Source: Dyella flava
Lineage (GTDB): Bacteria > Pseudomonadota > Gammaproteobacteria > Xanthomonadales > Rhodanobacteraceae
Length of the DNA stretch: 64,000 nt
Assembly (NCBI RefSeq): GCF_016904955.1
Contig: NZ_JADIKE010000035.1
Coordinates: 186,001-250,000, forward strand
Direction: 5' to 3'
The notes beneath the pieces are model-generated. The model was not told the DNA's origin. It saw nothing but the letters and a program-made list of their open reading frames with translations, and did no database searches. Both the position numbers and the translations under genes were made by a program. Every line of letters starts with the position of its first letter. Position 1 is the stretch's first letter. Below, piece after piece: positions 10,046 through 21,054 of this stretch.

Positions 10046-10695
10046 GGCTTGGACTCCTGAACGGGCGCGGGCTGACTCTCGACAGGACGCTCCGCCGCCA
10101 TCTTGATGACGCGCACGCGGTCGCTGGCCCTGACCGACACCTGTTCGCTGGCCTGCTGCTTGCGCGTACCGGCGCGGTGGCGCAGGGTCAGTGCGACGGC
10201 GGCGATCACGCCTACGGTAAGGATCAGCGCGGCCACTTCGAAGGGCAGCAAGTACTGGGTGTAGAGCGCCTGACCCAGCCACGCCGTGTTCGACATGCCG
10301 GCAGCGGTAGCCGGGTTTTCGCCCATGGTCTGCGCATGCATCGCGCGTACGCCGATCAGGCCCAGCATTTCCACCAGCATCGCGATGGCCACGAACAGGC
10401 CGACCGGCAGGTATTTCATGAAGCCCTCGCGCAGCTTTTCCTGGTCGATGTCGAGCATCATCACCACGAACAGGAACAGCACCATCACCGCACCGACATA
10501 CACCACGATCAGCGCGATAGCGAGAAATTCAGCCTCGGCCAGCATCCAGATGCAGGCGGTGCTGAAGAAGGTGAGCACCAGCGCGAGCACGGCCTGCACC
10601 GAGTTGCGCAGCGTAACCACCGACAGCGCCGCAATCACCGTAATGGCAGCGAAAGCGTAGAAACAAACGAGTTGGAACACAGACGGATCGATCAT
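10042..10695 (-). CDS. nuoJ: NADH-quinone oxidoreductase subunit J
   Basis: Membrane subunit of complex I with five hydrophobic helices, including the conserved third helix ([20 protein letters not shown]) whose pi-bulge takes part in coupling in known structures. The 217-aa product has a hydrophilic C-terminal tail of about 45 residues, rich in Arg, Glu and Pro. nuoI lies 11 nt upstream and nuoK overlaps by 4 nt. Confidence 0.95.
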   Translation of the reverse strand: MIDPSVFQLVCFYAFAAITVIAALSVVTLRNSVQAVLALVLTFFSTACIWMLAEAEFLAIALIVVYVGAVMVLFLFVVMMLDIDQEKLREGFMKYLPVGLFVAIAMLVEMLGLIGVRAMHAQTMGENPATAAGMSNTAWLGQALYTQYLLPFEVAALILTVGVIAAVALTLRHRAGTRKQQASEQVSVRASDRVRVIKMAAERPVESQPAPVQESKP

Positions 10696-10706
10696 CGGTG
10701 GTGTCC

Positions 10707-11198
10707 TTAGCGATAGGCCGCGTCTTGCGCGCGCGCTGCGGCGATATCGGCTTCGAAGCGATCACCGATGGCCAGCAACTGCGGCTTGGTCACCACGTTC
10801 TCGCCGCGATGCTCGAAGTGATATTCGTGCACGTGCGTTTCCACGATCGAGTCCACCGGACAGCTTTCTTCGCAGAAGCCGCAGTAGATGCACTTGAACA
10901 GGTCAATGTCGTAACGCGTCGTGCGGCGCTGGCCGTCGCTGGCGCGCGGCGCCGAGTCGATCGTGATGGCGAGCGCGGGGCATACAGCTTCGCAAAGCTT
11001 GCACGCGATGCAACGTTCCTCGCCGTTGGCGTAGCGACGCAGTGCGTGCAGGCCACGGAAACGGTTGGATTTGGGAATGTGCTCCATCGGATAGCGCATC
11101 GTGTACTTGGGGCTGAACAGGTACTTCCAGGTCAGCACCATGCCCTTCAGCAGCTCGATGAGGAGCAGGCTCTTGAAATAGTTAGTAATGCGAGACAT
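10707..11198 (-). CDS. nuoI: NADH-quinone oxidoreductase subunit I (ferredoxin-like)
   Basis: Hydrophilic subunit carrying clusters N6a and N6b, passing electrons toward NuoB. The 163-aa protein has the two 4Fe-4S motifs [12 protein letters not shown] and [12 protein letters not shown]. An N-terminal amphipathic helix anchors it at the membrane. I chose the start [11 protein letters not shown] at 11198, which gives the family length; the in-frame extension to 11300 lies inside nuoH. Confidence 0.96.
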   Translation of the reverse strand: MSRITNYFKSLLLIELLKGMVLTWKYLFSPKYTMRYPMEHIPKSNRFRGLHALRRYANGEERCIACKLCEAVCPALAITIDSAPRASDGQRRTTRYDIDLFKCIYCGFCEESCPVDSIVETHVHEYHFEHRGENVVTKPQLLAIGDRFEADIAAARAQDAAYR

Positions 11199-11206
11199 GG
11201 CTTTCT

Positions 11207-12235
11207 TTAGCCCCCCGTGCCGATGTGAACCCAGCCGTAGTACTTCATGCAGCCGGCGACAAACACCCACACGATGGCGATGGGAATGAATACCTTCCAA
11301 CCCAGGCGCATGATCTGGTCATAGCGATAGCGCGGGAAGGTGGCGCGGAACCACAGGAACAGGAACGCGAAGAAGAAAGCCTTCGCCAATAGCCAGATGA
11401 AACTGGCGTGACCAAGTACCGGCACGCTCTCCGGGAACGGGCTCAACCAGCCGCCCATGAACAGGATCGCAGCCAGGAAGCTGACCAGGATCATGTTGGC
11501 GTATTCGGCCAGGAAGAACAGCGCGAACGCAGAGCCCGAATATTCGACGTGGAAGCCGGCGACGATTTCCGACTCGCCTTCGGCCACGTCGAAAGGCGCG
11601 CGGTTGGTTTCGGCCACGCCCGAGACGAAATAGACCACGAACACCGGCAGCAGCGGCCACATGAACCAGTCCAGGATGCCCTTGTGACCGGCCTGCGCCA
11701 TGACGATGTCAGTGAGATTGAGGCTGCCCGCCAGCACCAGCACACAGACCAGGCACAGGCCCATCGCCAGTTCGTAGGAGATCACCTGCGCGGCCGAACG
11801 CATGGCACCCAGCAACGCATAGCGCGAGTTGGAAGCCCAGCCTGCGAGGATGATGCCGTACACACCCAGCGAGGTCATTGCGAGCAGATAGAGCAGACCC
11901 GCGTTAGCGTTGGACAGGGCGAAGCGCGCACCGAAAGGCACCACCGCCCACGCCGCCAGCGCGGGAATCAATGCCAGCAAGGGCGCCGTGTAATACAGGG
12001 CCTTGTTGGCGTTGGTCGGCAGGATCACTTCCTTGCAGATCAGCTTCACCACGTCGGCGAAGGCTTGCAGCAAGCCCATCGGACCGACCTGGTTGGGCCC
12101 CATGCGCACGTGCATCCAACCCAGCACCTTGCGTTCCCAGTACACGTACAGCGCCACCGTGAGGGTGAGCGGAATGACGACCGCCAGGATCAGCAATACG
12201 GGGATGATTAGCTGATGAATAATCTGATCGCCCAT
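11207..12235 (-). CDS. nuoH: NADH-quinone oxidoreductase subunit H
   Basis: Membrane subunit that forms much of the quinone chamber at the junction with the peripheral arm. The 342-aa protein shows eight hydrophobic segments and the conserved loops [60 protein letters not shown] and [20 protein letters not shown]. Length is near the usual 325-350 aa. It lies 3 nt after nuoG and 8 nt before nuoI. Confidence 0.97.
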   Translation of the reverse strand: MGDQIIHQLIIPVLLILAVVIPLTLTVALYVYWERKVLGWMHVRMGPNQVGPMGLLQAFADVVKLICKEVILPTNANKALYYTAPLLALIPALAAWAVVPFGARFALSNANAGLLYLLAMTSLGVYGIILAGWASNSRYALLGAMRSAAQVISYELAMGLCLVCVLVLAGSLNLTDIVMAQAGHKGILDWFMWPLLPVFVVYFVSGVAETNRAPFDVAEGESEIVAGFHVEYSGSAFALFFLAEYANMILVSFLAAILFMGGWLSPFPESVPVLGHASFIWLLAKAFFFAFLFLWFRATFPRYRYDQIMRLGWKVFIPIAIVWVFVAGCMKYYGWVHIGTGG

Positions 12236-12238
12236 GAT

Positions 12239-14566
12239 TTACGCCTTGCTCAAGGTGATGGCCGCGCCGTAAGGCGGCAGCGTCGCGGTCTGCTCGTGTG
12301 CGGCTTCGATCCACACGGCACCATCGGGCACCGTCGCATCGATCACCAGCGGAAGGACCACATTCGCAACCTTGACCTGACCACCAGCTGCCAGGCCCTG
12401 ACGCTGCGCTTCTTCCGCATTGACGCGTACGGCCGGTGCGCGATTGAGCGGGTGCGCCTGTAGCGCGGTCGCACGACGAAGCACTGCGTCGCTACGATAG
12501 ATCGGCCACGTTGCAAGACGGCTCAAGCCCTGTGCGGACTTGCGTACGGAAAGCCCCTGCTTCGTCGCCGCCGCCTGCTCGGTCATGCCATCGCGCAAAC
12601 CGGCGAGGTCATCGAACTCGAAGCCCGGCAACTTCATCTGGCCGCCGAGGGCACGCAGCACCTTCCAGCCCGCGCGCACATCGGAACCCGGTGCCTTGGC
12701 ACCCGCTTCAACGCGTTGGGCGCGTCCGTCGACGTTGACGAGCGTGCCGTCGATTTCCGGCAGCAGGCCGATCGGCAGGATCACGTCGGCGACATCGCGC
12801 AGTTCCGGCGTGGCGAACGACGCGAAGGCAATGATGTGCTGCGTACCATGCAGCGCATTGATCACCGCAGATCCATCGGCGAAGTCGTGCGGCAATTCCA
12901 AGCCGTAAAGCACATAGGCCTTGCGCGGCTGGGCCAGCATGGCTTGCGCATCCAGGCCACCATTGCCCGGCACCACACCGACCTTGGCCAGGCCGATCGC
13001 GTTGGCGCCTGCCGGCAGCTCGTTATAGGCGGCGCCCGTCGCTTCGGCGACGAAGCGAGCGACCGCACGCAGCCACGAAGCCTGCGGATGTGTCACTGCG
13101 GCTTCGCCAAGAATCACCACCGCCTGCCCCGACTTCAGCGCAGCGATCGCATCGCTGTCACCCTGGTCGTTGGCCGCACCGTTGATGGCTTCAGCCAAAT
13201 GCGCCGGCGCCGTTGCCCCGGCTGCAACGGCAGCCTTGGCCAGCGACAGCAACGCATCGACCAGCGCATGCGGCGCGACGATGGCTTCGCCGGCCAGCTT
13301 GTAGTTGAAATGGAACTCTGCCGGATTGACGGCGTAGACCTTCGCACCCTTCTTCACCGCCTGGTGAACGCGGTGGTTGAGAAGCGGCATTTCGTGACGC
13401 AGATCCGAACCGACCAGCAAGGCTGCCTTGACCTTGTCGATATCGGCGACCGGCATGCCAAACGGCTGCGCTACCGCGTTGTCGGCAAAGTCGAGCTGAC
13501 GCAGACGATGATCGATATGTGCACTGCCGAGCCCGCGAGCGAGGCGAACCAGCAGATCACCTTCTTCGTTCGTGGTGGACGGATGCACCAGCACGCCGAG
13601 ATCGCTGCCGGATACGCCCTTCAACGCCTCGCCGGCGACGGCGAGCGCATCTTCCCAGGTCGTACTCTGCCAGCGGCCGTTGCGCTTCACTTCCGGCGCG
13701 TGCACGCGATCGGCGGCATAGAGCCCCTGGTGGCTATAGCGATCGCGATCCGAGAGCCAGCACTCGTTGATGGCTTCGTTATCGCGCGGCACCATGCGCA
13801 GCACTTCACCGCGACGGATATGCAACCAGAGGTTGGAACCGAGCGCATCGTGATAGGCGATCGACGGCTTGGCGATCAGTTCCCAGGCGCGTGCCTTGAA
13901 CTGGAACGGCTTGTTGGTCAACGCACCGACCGGACACACATCGATGATGTTCCCCGACAGCTCGGTTTCCAGCGTCTTGCCGATGTACGTGCCGATCTGC
14001 AGGTTTTCACCGCGACTCATGCCGCCCAGCTCATAGGTGCCGGCGATCTCGCTGGTGAAGCGCACGCAGCGCGTGCACTGGATGCAGCGGGTCATTTCGG
14101 TGGCAACCAGCGAGCCGAGGTTTTCATCGGCGATGGTGCGCTTGCGTTCGGTGAAGCGCGATACGCTGCGGCCATAACCAAGCGCCACGTCCTGCAGTTC
14201 GCACTCGCCGCCCTGATCGCAGATCGGGCAGTCGAGCGGATGGTTGATCAGCAGGAATTCCATCACGTCGCGCTGGAATTTCAGCGCCTTTTCCGTGCGG
14301 GTGGTGACCTTCATGCCCTCGGCCACCGGGGTGGCGCAGGCTGGCTGCGGCTTGGGCATCGGACGACCGCCCATTTCCACGTCCACCAGGCACATGCGGC
14401 AGTTGGCGGCGATCGGCAGCTTGCGGTGGTAGCAGAAGCGCGGAATCGCGATGCCGATGGCGTCGGCCGCCTCGATGATCATCGCGCCCTTGCGGATCTG
14501 CGTAGGCTTGCCATCGATCTCGATATTCAGAAGATCGGGTGCGGTATTGGCTGGCTGCGCACTCAT
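12239..14566 (-). CDS. nuoG: NADH-quinone oxidoreductase subunit G
   Basis: Peripheral-arm Fe-S subunit with a degenerate molybdopterin oxidoreductase domain. In the 775-aa protein the N-terminal 2Fe-2S domain (N1b: CYHRKL, CRMCLVD, CATPV) is followed by the His-coordinated cluster region ([16 protein letters not shown]) and the 4Fe-4S motif CIQCTRC with a distal VCPVGALT. The CxxCxxxC set that holds the extra N7 cluster in E. coli NuoG is absent; the corresponding stretch reads [16 protein letters not shown]. The protein is shorter than E. coli NuoG (908 aa). The start overlaps the nuoF stop by 4 nt (ATGA). Confidence 0.96.
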   Translation of the reverse strand: MSAQPANTAPDLLNIEIDGKPTQIRKGAMIIEAADAIGIAIPRFCYHRKLPIAANCRMCLVDVEMGGRPMPKPQPACATPVAEGMKVTTRTEKALKFQRDVMEFLLINHPLDCPICDQGGECELQDVALGYGRSVSRFTERKRTIADENLGSLVATEMTRCIQCTRCVRFTSEIAGTYELGGMSRGENLQIGTYIGKTLETELSGNIIDVCPVGALTNKPFQFKARAWELIAKPSIAYHDALGSNLWLHIRRGEVLRMVPRDNEAINECWLSDRDRYSHQGLYAADRVHAPEVKRNGRWQSTTWEDALAVAGEALKGVSGSDLGVLVHPSTTNEEGDLLVRLARGLGSAHIDHRLRQLDFADNAVAQPFGMPVADIDKVKAALLVGSDLRHEMPLLNHRVHQAVKKGAKVYAVNPAEFHFNYKLAGEAIVAPHALVDALLSLAKAAVAAGATAPAHLAEAINGAANDQGDSDAIAALKSGQAVVILGEAAVTHPQASWLRAVARFVAEATGAAYNELPAGANAIGLAKVGVVPGNGGLDAQAMLAQPRKAYVLYGLELPHDFADGSAVINALHGTQHIIAFASFATPELRDVADVILPIGLLPEIDGTLVNVDGRAQRVEAGAKAPGSDVRAGWKVLRALGGQMKLPGFEFDDLAGLRDGMTEQAAATKQGLSVRKSAQGLSRLATWPIYRSDAVLRRATALQAHPLNRAPAVRVNAEEAQRQGLAAGGQVKVANVVLPLVIDATVPDGAVWIEAAHEQTATLPPYGAAITLSKA

Positions 14567-15888
14567 GCAGCAACTCCACGGCGGGTTTCGGCGAGCCGGT
14601 CTTCGGTCATCGAGCGACCATGCTGCACGTAGTATTCGAATTCATCCCAGAACTTGGCGAGGAAGCCCTGCACCGGCCATGCGGCAGCTTCGCCGAACGC
14701 GCAGATGGTGTGGCCCTCGATCTGGCCGGCGATGGCCTTCAGGCGATGCAGGTCGTCCTGCGTGCCCTTGCCTTCCACGATGCGTTCCAGCACACGATGC
14801 ATCCAGCCGGTACCTTCGCGGCACGGGGTGCACTGGCCGCAGGATTCGGCATGATAGAACTGCGCGATGCGACAGCAGGCCTTGACCATGCAGGTGGTCT
14901 CGTCCATCACGATGACGGCGCCGGAGCCCAGGCCCGAACCCGCCTTCTGCAGGCAGTCGTAGTCCATGGTGGCCGCCATCATTTCCTCGGCATTGAGCAC
15001 CTTCATCGAGGAGCCGCCGGGAATCACCGCTTTGAGCTTGTTGCCGTTGCGTACGCCACCCGCCATCTCCAGCAGATCCCTGAAGGACGTGCCAAGACGG
15101 ATCTCGAAGTTGCCCGGATTGTTGACGTGGCCGGACACCGAGAAAATCTTCGGGCCACCATTATTGGGCTTGCCGAGATTGAGGAACCACTCCGCGCCGT
15201 TACGCAGGATGGCCGGCACCGATGCATAGGTTTCGGTGTTGTTGATGGTGGTCGGCTTGCCGTACAGGCCGAAGTTGGCCGGAAACGGTGGCTTGAAGCG
15301 CGGCTGGCCCTTCTTGCCTTCCAGCGATTCCATCAACGCGGTTTCTTCGCCGCAGATGTAGGCGCCCGCACCGAGCGCGCCATAGATGTCCACGTCGATG
15401 CCGGTGCCCTGGATGTTCTTGCCGAGCAGGCCTGCAGCGTAGGCTTCCTTCAGCGCTTCTTCGAAATGCTCGAAGGGCTCATGATGGAATTCACCACGCA
15501 GGTAGTTGTAGGCCACCGTCGAGCCGGTCGCGTAGCACGCGATCGCCAGGCCTTCGACCACCGCATGCGGGTTGTAGCGCAGGATGTCGCGGTCTTTCGC
15601 GGTGCCGGGTTCCGACTCGTCGGAATTGCAGAGGATGTACTTCTGCATGGTGCCCTTGGGCATGAAGGACCACTTCAGGCCGGTGGGGAAGCCCGCGCCG
15701 CCACGGCCGCGCAGGTTGCTGTTCTTGACGATCTCGACGATCGAGGCGGGATCGGGTTTCTCGGCGAGAATCTTCTTCCACGCCTTGTAGCCGTCCATTT
15801 GCAGGTAGCTGTCCATCGCCCACGGCTTGTCGAAATGCAGTGTGGTGTAGACGACCTGGTGTTCCTGGGGTGCGGGTCCGACTGCCAT
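14563..15888 (-). CDS. nuoF: NADH-quinone oxidoreductase subunit F
   Basis: Catalytic NADH-binding subunit with FMN and cluster N3. The 441-aa protein carries the NADH/FMN motifs ([32 protein letters not shown]) and the 4Fe-4S ligands in [13 protein letters not shown], with the fourth Cys in HTICAFGEA. Length matches the family. It lies 10 nt downstream of nuoE and overlaps nuoG by 4 nt. Confidence 0.97.
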   Translation of the reverse strand: MAVGPAPQEHQVVYTTLHFDKPWAMDSYLQMDGYKAWKKILAEKPDPASIVEIVKNSNLRGRGGAGFPTGLKWSFMPKGTMQKYILCNSDESEPGTAKDRDILRYNPHAVVEGLAIACYATGSTVAYNYLRGEFHHEPFEHFEEALKEAYAAGLLGKNIQGTGIDVDIYGALGAGAYICGEETALMESLEGKKGQPRFKPPFPANFGLYGKPTTINNTETYASVPAILRNGAEWFLNLGKPNNGGPKIFSVSGHVNNPGNFEIRLGTSFRDLLEMAGGVRNGNKLKAVIPGGSSMKVLNAEEMMAATMDYDCLQKAGSGLGSGAVIVMDETTCMVKACCRIAQFYHAESCGQCTPCREGTGWMHRVLERIVEGKGTQDDLHRLKAIAGQIEGHTICAFGEAAAWPVQGFLAKFWDEFEYYVQHGRSMTEDRLAETRRGVAA

Positions 15889-15898
15889 TGCCCTGCCC

Positions 15899-16426
15899 TT
15901 ATTTCAGACCGTCGAGAATCTCGTCGACCTTTTCGGTCGTGAGACGCTCGTGGTAATGACCATTGACCGTCATCGCCGGCGCATAGACGCAGGCAGCGAT
16001 GCACTCTTCTTCTTTCTTCAGATACACACGGCCGTCCGGCGTGCTTTCGCCCGCCTTGATGCCAAGCTTCTTCTCGCAGTGCCGCAGCAGATCTTCGCCG
16101 CCGTTGAGCCAGCACGAGATGTTGGTGCACACGGCAACGTTGTTGCGTCCGACCGGGCTGGTCTCCAGCATCGAGTAGAAGCTGGAGACCTCGTAGGCCC
16201 ATACAGCCGGCACGTCGATGTACTTGGCGACGGCCGTGATCAGCTCATCGGTGAGGAAACCGTTGTTCTGCTCCTGCGCAGCGAACAGCGACTGGATCAG
16301 CGCCGAACGCTTGCGATCCGGCGGGAACTTGCCCAGCCAGTGATCGATGTGATGACGGGTGTGCTCGTTAAGCACGACGAGCGGATCGACGTGCTTGACC
16401 TGCTCGTAATTTCCGGTGGCTTTCAT
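15899..16426 (-). CDS. nuoE: NADH-quinone oxidoreductase subunit E
   Basis: Thioredoxin-fold subunit holding the 2Fe-2S cluster N1a near the NADH site. In the 175-aa protein the ligands are CTNISC and, further on, ECIAAC. The helical N-terminus contains the family stretch [19 protein letters not shown]. It is slightly longer than E. coli NuoE (166 aa). It starts 18 nt after nuoD and is followed by nuoF. Confidence 0.96.
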   Translation of the reverse strand: MKATGNYEQVKHVDPLVVLNEHTRHHIDHWLGKFPPDRKRSALIQSLFAAQEQNNGFLTDELITAVAKYIDVPAVWAYEVSSFYSMLETSPVGRNNVAVCTNISCWLNGGEDLLRHCEKKLGIKAGESTPDGRVYLKKEEECIAACVYAPAMTVNGHYHERLTTEKVDEILDGLK

Positions 16427-16444
16427 GTATTCGTTCCTCCGGGC

Positions 16445-17704
16445 TCAGCGGTCGACTTCGCCGAACACGAGGTCATAGGTGCCGATCACCGCCACGGCGT
16501 CGGCCAGCATGTGGCCGCGCACGACGGTATCCATCGACGACAAATGGGCAAAGCCCGGTGCGCGCAGATGTACGCGGAAAGGCTTGTTGGCGCCGTCTGA
16601 AACCAGATAGCAACCGAACTCGCCCTTGGGCGCCTCGACCGCTGCGTAGGTTTCGCCTGCCGGCACGCCATAGCCTTCAGTGAAGAGTTTGAAGTGGTGG
16701 ATCAGCGCTTCCATGTCCTCCTTCATGGCTTCGCGCTTGGGCGGCGCGACCTTGAAGTTTTCCACCATCACCGGACCGGGATTGGCACGCAGCCAATCCG
16801 CGCACTGCTTGATGATGCGGTTGGACTGGCGCATTTCCTCGACGCGCACCAGGTAGCGGTCGTAGCAATCGCCGTTGACGCCTACCGGAATGTCGAAATC
16901 CACCTCGGCGTACTTGGCGTAGGGCTGCTTCTTGCGCAGATCCCAGGCGATACCGGAGCCGCGCAGCATCGCACCGGTCATGCCCCACTGCTGGGCAAGT
17001 TCGGGCGACACGACGCCGATGCCGACGGTGCGCTGTTTCCAGATACGGTTGTTGGTGAGCAGTTCCTCGTACTCGTCGACCTTCTTCGGAAAGTCGGCGG
17101 TGAACGCGTCGAGGTAATCGAGCATGGAACCTTCGCGCCAGCTGTTGAGGCGCTTGAGGTCGCTGCCCTTGTGCCACGGCGACTCGCGATACTGCGGCAT
17201 CTTGCCGGGCAGGTCGCGATACACGCCGCCCGGACGATAGTACGTCGCGTGCATGCGCGCGCCGGACACGGCTTCGTAGCAATCCATCAGCTCTTCGCGT
17301 TCACGGAAGGCGTAGAGGAACACCGCCATGGCGCCAAGGTCGAGCGCATTCGAACCCACCCACATCAGGTGATTCAGGATGCGGGTGATCTCATCGAACA
17401 TCGTGCGGATGTACTGCGCACGCTCCGGCGCCTGGATCCCCATCAGGGTTTCGATGGCACGCACATAGGCGTGCTCATTGCACATCATCGACACGTAGTC
17501 GAGACGATCCATATAACCGATCGATTGGTTGAACGGCTTGGACTCGGCCAACTTTTCGGTACCACGATGCAGCAGGCCGATGTGTGGATCGGCGCGAACG
17601 ACAGTTTCGCCGTCCATCTCCAGCACCAGGCGCAGCACGCCGTGCGCAGCAGGGTGCTGCGGGCCGAAGTTCATCGTGTAATTGCGGATTTCTTGGACGC
17701 TCAT
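16445..17704 (-). CDS. nuoD: NADH-quinone oxidoreductase subunit D (49-kDa type)
   Basis: Forms the quinone-reduction site with NuoB. The 419-aa protein contains [15 protein letters not shown] near the N-terminus, [29 protein letters not shown] and the C-terminal [28 protein letters not shown]. It is not fused to nuoC, unlike in E. coli. It starts 2 nt after the nuoC stop. Confidence 0.97.
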   Translation of the reverse strand: MSVQEIRNYTMNFGPQHPAAHGVLRLVLEMDGETVVRADPHIGLLHRGTEKLAESKPFNQSIGYMDRLDYVSMMCNEHAYVRAIETLMGIQAPERAQYIRTMFDEITRILNHLMWVGSNALDLGAMAVFLYAFREREELMDCYEAVSGARMHATYYRPGGVYRDLPGKMPQYRESPWHKGSDLKRLNSWREGSMLDYLDAFTADFPKKVDEYEELLTNNRIWKQRTVGIGVVSPELAQQWGMTGAMLRGSGIAWDLRKKQPYAKYAEVDFDIPVGVNGDCYDRYLVRVEEMRQSNRIIKQCADWLRANPGPVMVENFKVAPPKREAMKEDMEALIHHFKLFTEGYGVPAGETYAAVEAPKGEFGCYLVSDGANKPFRVHLRAPGFAHLSSMDTVVRGHMLADAVAVIGTYDLVFGEVDR

Positions 17705-17706
17705 GC

Positions 17707-18435
17707 TCAGTTCTCCCGCCAGTGGTCGGCGGCTTCCGCCTTGGCCTGGATCAGGTCGGCGTCGTCGCGGATCACGCGCGGGACCAGCACGCGCGGCTCG
17801 ATGGAAACCGGTTCGTAGATCACACGCTTCTGCTCGGTGTCGTAACGCACTTCGACGTTACCGATCAGCGGGAAGTCCTTGCGGAACGGATGACCGACAA
17901 AGCCGTAATCGGTGAGGATGCGGCGCAGATCCGGATGACCGTCGTAGATGATGCCGAACAGGTCGAACGACTCGCGCTCGAACCAGTTCAAACCCGGCCA
18001 GATATGCACGAGCGAAGGTACGACCGGGAGCGTGTCGTCTTCGCAGAATACCCGCACGCGCAGCCGCTGGTTGAGCTCGATCGACAGCAGATGGAAGACC
18101 GATGCGAAGCGACGCGGAATCGACACCTCACGCGGCCGTTCCGCCCAGTTGAAGCGGCCAACGGCTTCGCCTTCGACACCACGTGAAAACCCGTTGCCGG
18201 ACACATCGACGGTGTCCCATTCGGTCTGGCCATAGCTCAGATAGTCGACGCCACAAAGGTCGACGGCTTCGCTGAAACGAAAGCCAGGTTCATCACGCAA
18301 CGCCGTCGCAACGGAAAGCAGACTCGCAGCGGGGAGTTCCGCCGTGGTCTGCCCGTGCGAGACAGTAATTTTCAGCAAATCGCCAAATCGCGCAGAGAGG
18401 CGCTCGGCCAGCGAGTTCGTTTGTGTATCACTCAT
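17707..18435 (-). CDS. nuoC: NADH-quinone oxidoreductase subunit C (30-kDa type)
   Basis: Peripheral-arm scaffold subunit. The 242-aa product contains the family signature [20 protein letters not shown] followed by [11 protein letters not shown] chose [13 protein letters not shown] at 18435 because a GAAAGG lies upstream at suitable spacing; the open frame to 18573 overlaps nuoB and shows no family similarity. Its last 60 residues are hydrophilic. Confidence 0.95.
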   Translation of the reverse strand: MSDTQTNSLAERLSARFGDLLKITVSHGQTTAELPAASLLSVATALRDEPGFRFSEAVDLCGVDYLSYGQTEWDTVDVSGNGFSRGVEGEAVGRFNWAERPREVSIPRRFASVFHLLSIELNQRLRVRVFCEDDTLPVVPSLVHIWPGLNWFERESFDLFGIIYDGHPDLRRILTDYGFVGHPFRKDFPLIGNVEVRYDTEQKRVIYEPVSIEPRVLVPRVIRDDADLIQAKAEAADHWREN

Positions 18436-18446
18436 GACGACGCCTT

Positions 18447-19004
18447 TCAGGAACGCGCGATGGTGCTGGTACGACGGATCTTCTTTTGCAGCTGCAAAAT
18501 GCCGTGAATCAACGCCTCGGCCGTGGGCGGGCAGCCTGGCACATAGATGTCCACCGGGACGATTCGATCGCAACCGCGCACCACGGAGTAGGAATAGTGG
18601 TAGTAACCACCACCGTTAGCGCAGCTGCCCATCGAGATCACCCACTTCGGGTCAGGCATCTGGTCGTAAACCTTGCGCAGCGCCGGGGCCATCTTGTTGA
18701 CCAGCGTGCCGGCCACGATCATCACGTCGGACTGACGCGGACTGGGGCGAAACACCACGCCGTAACGATCCAGGTCCAGGCGCGCAGCACCGGCGTGCAT
18801 CATTTCCACCGCGCAGCAGGCCAGACCAAAGGTCATCGGCCACATGGAACCGGTACGTGCCCAGTTCATCAGCGCATCCACGGTAGTGGTGACTGCACCG
18901 CGTTGAATGACAGGGTTGTCGCCGGCCGGACGCAGAATGTCGTCTACCAGGTTCAACGGCGGCGGGTTATGCATCACCCGATCAATGGCGGAGATCACTC
19001 CCAT
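18447..19004 (-). CDS. nuoB: NADH-quinone oxidoreductase subunit B
   Basis: Carries terminal cluster N2, which reduces quinone. The 185-aa product has the tandem-Cys motif [11 protein letters not shown] and the further ligands in [12 protein letters not shown] and [11 protein letters not shown]. The ATG at 19004 is preceded by GGGAG at 8 nt and overlaps the end of nuoA by 10 nt; an in-frame upstream extension is unnecessary. Confidence 0.96.
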   Translation of the reverse strand: MGVISAIDRVMHNPPPLNLVDDILRPAGDNPVIQRGAVTTTVDALMNWARTGSMWPMTFGLACCAVEMMHAGAARLDLDRYGVVFRPSPRQSDVMIVAGTLVNKMAPALRKVYDQMPDPKWVISMGSCANGGGYYHYSYSVVRGCDRIVPVDIYVPGCPPTAEALIHGILQLQKKIRRTSTIARS

Positions 19005-19351
19005 TCCAGTGCTCCCTTCTTCCACACGTAGGCAAAACCGATCACCAGCAACAGCAGGAAGAGCCCCATTTCAATGAGCGCAACAATGCCGATGTGCTGG
19101 AACACCACCGCCCACGGGAAGAGAAAGGCGATTTCCAGATCGAAAATGATGAAGAGAATGGCGAGGAGGTAGTAGCGCACGTCAAATTGCATGCGCGCAT
19201 CCTCGAAAGCTTCGAAGCCGCATTCGTAGGGGGAGAGTTTCTCTGACTCGGGTCGACGCGGACCGACCAGCAGGCCGAGCGTGACGAGGACGATGCCCAT
19301 TCCAGCGGCTACCGCGATGAACAGGAGTACGGGCCAATATTCGGCAAGCAC
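18995..19351 (-). CDS. nuoA: NADH-quinone oxidoreductase subunit A
   Basis: First gene of the nuo operon; a membrane subunit with three transmembrane helices near the quinone chamber. The 118-aa protein has the conserved loop [21 protein letters not shown] and the acidic helix [16 protein letters not shown]. The following nuoB overlaps its 3' end by 10 nt. Confidence 0.96.
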   Translation of the reverse strand: MLAEYWPVLLFIAVAAGMGIVLVTLGLLVGPRRPESEKLSPYECGFEAFEDARMQFDVRYYLLAILFIIFDLEIAFLFPWAVVFQHIGIVALIEMGLFLLLLVIGFAYVWKKGALEWE

Positions 19352-19674
19352 GGTTTTACTTACCTCCGCACCTCAAGGGCGCATCAGTGACCGTCGGGGC
19401 AAACGGTCCGGAGTTCGATTCAGCGGGCTGTCCAGCCCTGTACGCTGACGTGCAGAATGCAGGTGCTCGACGATCCACGGGGCGAGCCCGAGGATCGGGA
19501 TATTGTATCAGCGCGTATGGGTACGCCGACAAGCCTTACGTGGCGTGGCGCGGAATATTTCTTGCAATAAGACCGTCTCGAAGAGTCTGCCTGATGCTTC
19601 AATGCAGACACATGCCCCTGTCCTGCGCGAACAAATTCGTTCCATTTCAACGCCGGGCATCCATGAAACGTCAA
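19352..19674 (-). promoter_or_regulatory. nuo operon upstream region with candidate promoter
   Basis: This 323-nt stretch between pilZ and nuoA holds no gene I can support. On the minus strand a -10-like TACAAT (19502-19507) lies 19 bp from a -35-like TTGTCG (19527-19532), about 150 nt before nuoA. A small GGGCT/AGCCC hairpin lies in the leader near 19425. In related genomes a tRNA-Leu and secG often precede nuoA; I could not find a tRNA or a SecG frame here. Confidence 0.35.
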
Positions 19675-20028
19675 TTACATGGTCTGCGTGGCCCGCTCCG
19701 AACCCAGGGTACCTGCCAGCAAGGCTTCAATCCGACTGCGTGCCGCTTCACCATCGGTCGACTCGTTGAACTGCACGCCGATACCGGCAGTGCGGTTGCC
19801 CTGTGCGCCGATGGGTGTGATCCACACCACCTTGCCAGCCACGGACAAACGTTCGCTCTCATCGATGAGGCTGATCAGCAAGACAACTTCATCGCCTAAT
19901 GAATAGCGTTGCGCGGTAGGCGCAAACAGGCCGCCATGCTTCAGGAACGGCATGTACGCGTTGTAGAGCGAAGCCGTGTCCTTGAACTTCAGGGAGATGA
20001 TGCCCTGGCGGGCGGCGACCGGGTTCAT
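19675..20028 (-). CDS. pilZ: Type IV pilus PilZ-domain protein
   Basis: A 117-aa PilZ-domain protein of the type needed for type IV pilus assembly. It closely follows the Xanthomonas/Pseudomonas PilZ pattern: ARQGIISLKFKDTASLYNAYM, FLKHGGLFAPT, KVVWITPIGAQGNRTAGIGVQF. The classical c-di-GMP ligands (RxxxR near the N-terminus) are absent, as in canonical PilZ. The ATG at 20028 is preceded by AGGAG at 6 nt. It is the last gene of the tmk-holB cluster, but a PIG-L-type gene separates it from holB. Confidence 0.93.
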   Translation of the reverse strand: MNPVAARQGIISLKFKDTASLYNAYMPFLKHGGLFAPTAQRYSLGDEVVLLISLIDESERLSVAGKVVWITPIGAQGNRTAGIGVQFNESTDGEAARSRIEALLAGTLGSERATQTM

Positions 20029-20130
20029 GCCTGCTCCTGTCGGTGACGCTATGGGCAAATGGTGGAAACACATCGTAACCAGCCCACCGGTTATGCGCAA
20101 AGGCGTTTTGATCAAAGCCGGAACGCTGGC

Positions 20131-21054
20131 TCACAAAGCGTGCCAACCCCAGTGATCGAAGATCCAGGGCGAGGGCCAATCCAGGTGGAGTTTCACAAAG
20201 GCAGGGCCCGTGACGGACAGACCAGCCTGCGCTTGCAGCCGGTAGCCTCCATCAGGATCGAGAACAAGCGGGGCCTCCGGCCAGCGCCAGTCGCGGGCAC
20301 CGTCCAGGGTCACCATCAGCAAACGCAACGATGGCTTCAACACAGCTGGCGGCCGCCACGGCAGACGGGCATCGCCCGCTGAGAGCTCGACCCGCATATA
20401 ACGCTCCGGACTAAGCGCCAGGCGGCGCATGCGCGCCCCGCTCAACACCATCTGGGTCTGATGCTTGGCCAGCGCCTGCAACTTGCGCTGCTGCTGTTCC
20501 GCCGTGGCATCGATCCAGATCGGATACGCACTGTCGTCGTCGTCGCCGTGAACGGGATAGCCCAGCAGCTCCGGTGGACGATCCACGCCGGCCAACGCCA
20601 TCCGGCACAACACGTGTGCTGCACCATGATCCGGATGACTGTCGCCAAGCGCCGGACAACAGATCACATTGGGTTGAAACACCTGCAACACGGCCCGCAG
20701 GGCGGCGATCGCGCCAGGCGCGTCATCGCGCAGGTGCGCGGTCAGCCCCATATCCAGCCAGCCGAACGACTGCAGAGCCGATTCCGGCACGCCGAGCTGA
20801 TCGATGGCTCGCATCACTTCCTCCCGGCGCCGCAGACCCCAGCGCCGCCGGGCCGTCGGGCCGATACGCAAGCGGCGCTCGATATAGCGCTGCGGCCACG
20901 GATTGTTGTCGCCATCGGTCAACAGCGCCACATGAACCGCCCCACCCGCCGCCAGCACTTGCTGGATCAGCAGGCCACCCCCGAGGGTCTCGTCGTCCGG
21001 ATGCGGCGCTATGACCAGCAGTCGGGTCTGCGCGGAAACGGACATTGATGGCAT
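20131..21054 (-). CDS. PIG-L/LmbE-family zinc deacetylase-like protein
   Basis: This family removes acetyl groups from GlcNAc-containing or related substrates using zinc. In the 307-aa protein the metal-binding motif APHPDDETLGG lies at about residues 16-26 and the second His motif SHPDHGAAH at about 138-146. The C-terminal 80 residues are Trp-rich and may be a separate beta domain. The start ATG at 21054 overlaps the holB stop by 1 nt; a second ATG at 21045 is equally possible. The substrate is unknown. The gene is tucked between holB and pilZ, usually direct neighbours in related bacteria. Confidence 0.85.
   Translation of the reverse strand: MPSMSVSAQTRLLVIAPHPDDETLGGGLLIQQVLAAGGAVHVALLTDGDNNPWPQRYIERRLRIGPTARRRWGLRRREEVMRAIDQLGVPESALQSFGWLDMGLTAHLRDDAPGAIAALRAVLQVFQPNVICCPALGDSHPDHGAAHVLCRMALAGVDRPPELLGYPVHGDDDDSAYPIWIDATAEQQQRKLQALAKHQTQMVLSGARMRRLALSPERYMRVELSAGDARLPWRPPAVLKPSLRLLMVTLDGARDWRWPEAPLVLDPDGGYRLQAQAGLSVTGPAFVKLHLDWPSPWIFDHWGWHAL

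Noticed and set aside
12716..14632. Plus-strand open frame of 638 codons over nuoG
   Set aside because: Antisense shadow of nuoG; no domain features and biased composition.
19352..19500. Possible tRNA-Leu upstream of nuoA (a GTTCGATTC string at 19413)
   Set aside because: No acceptor stem, anticodon arm or CCA could be paired around it.
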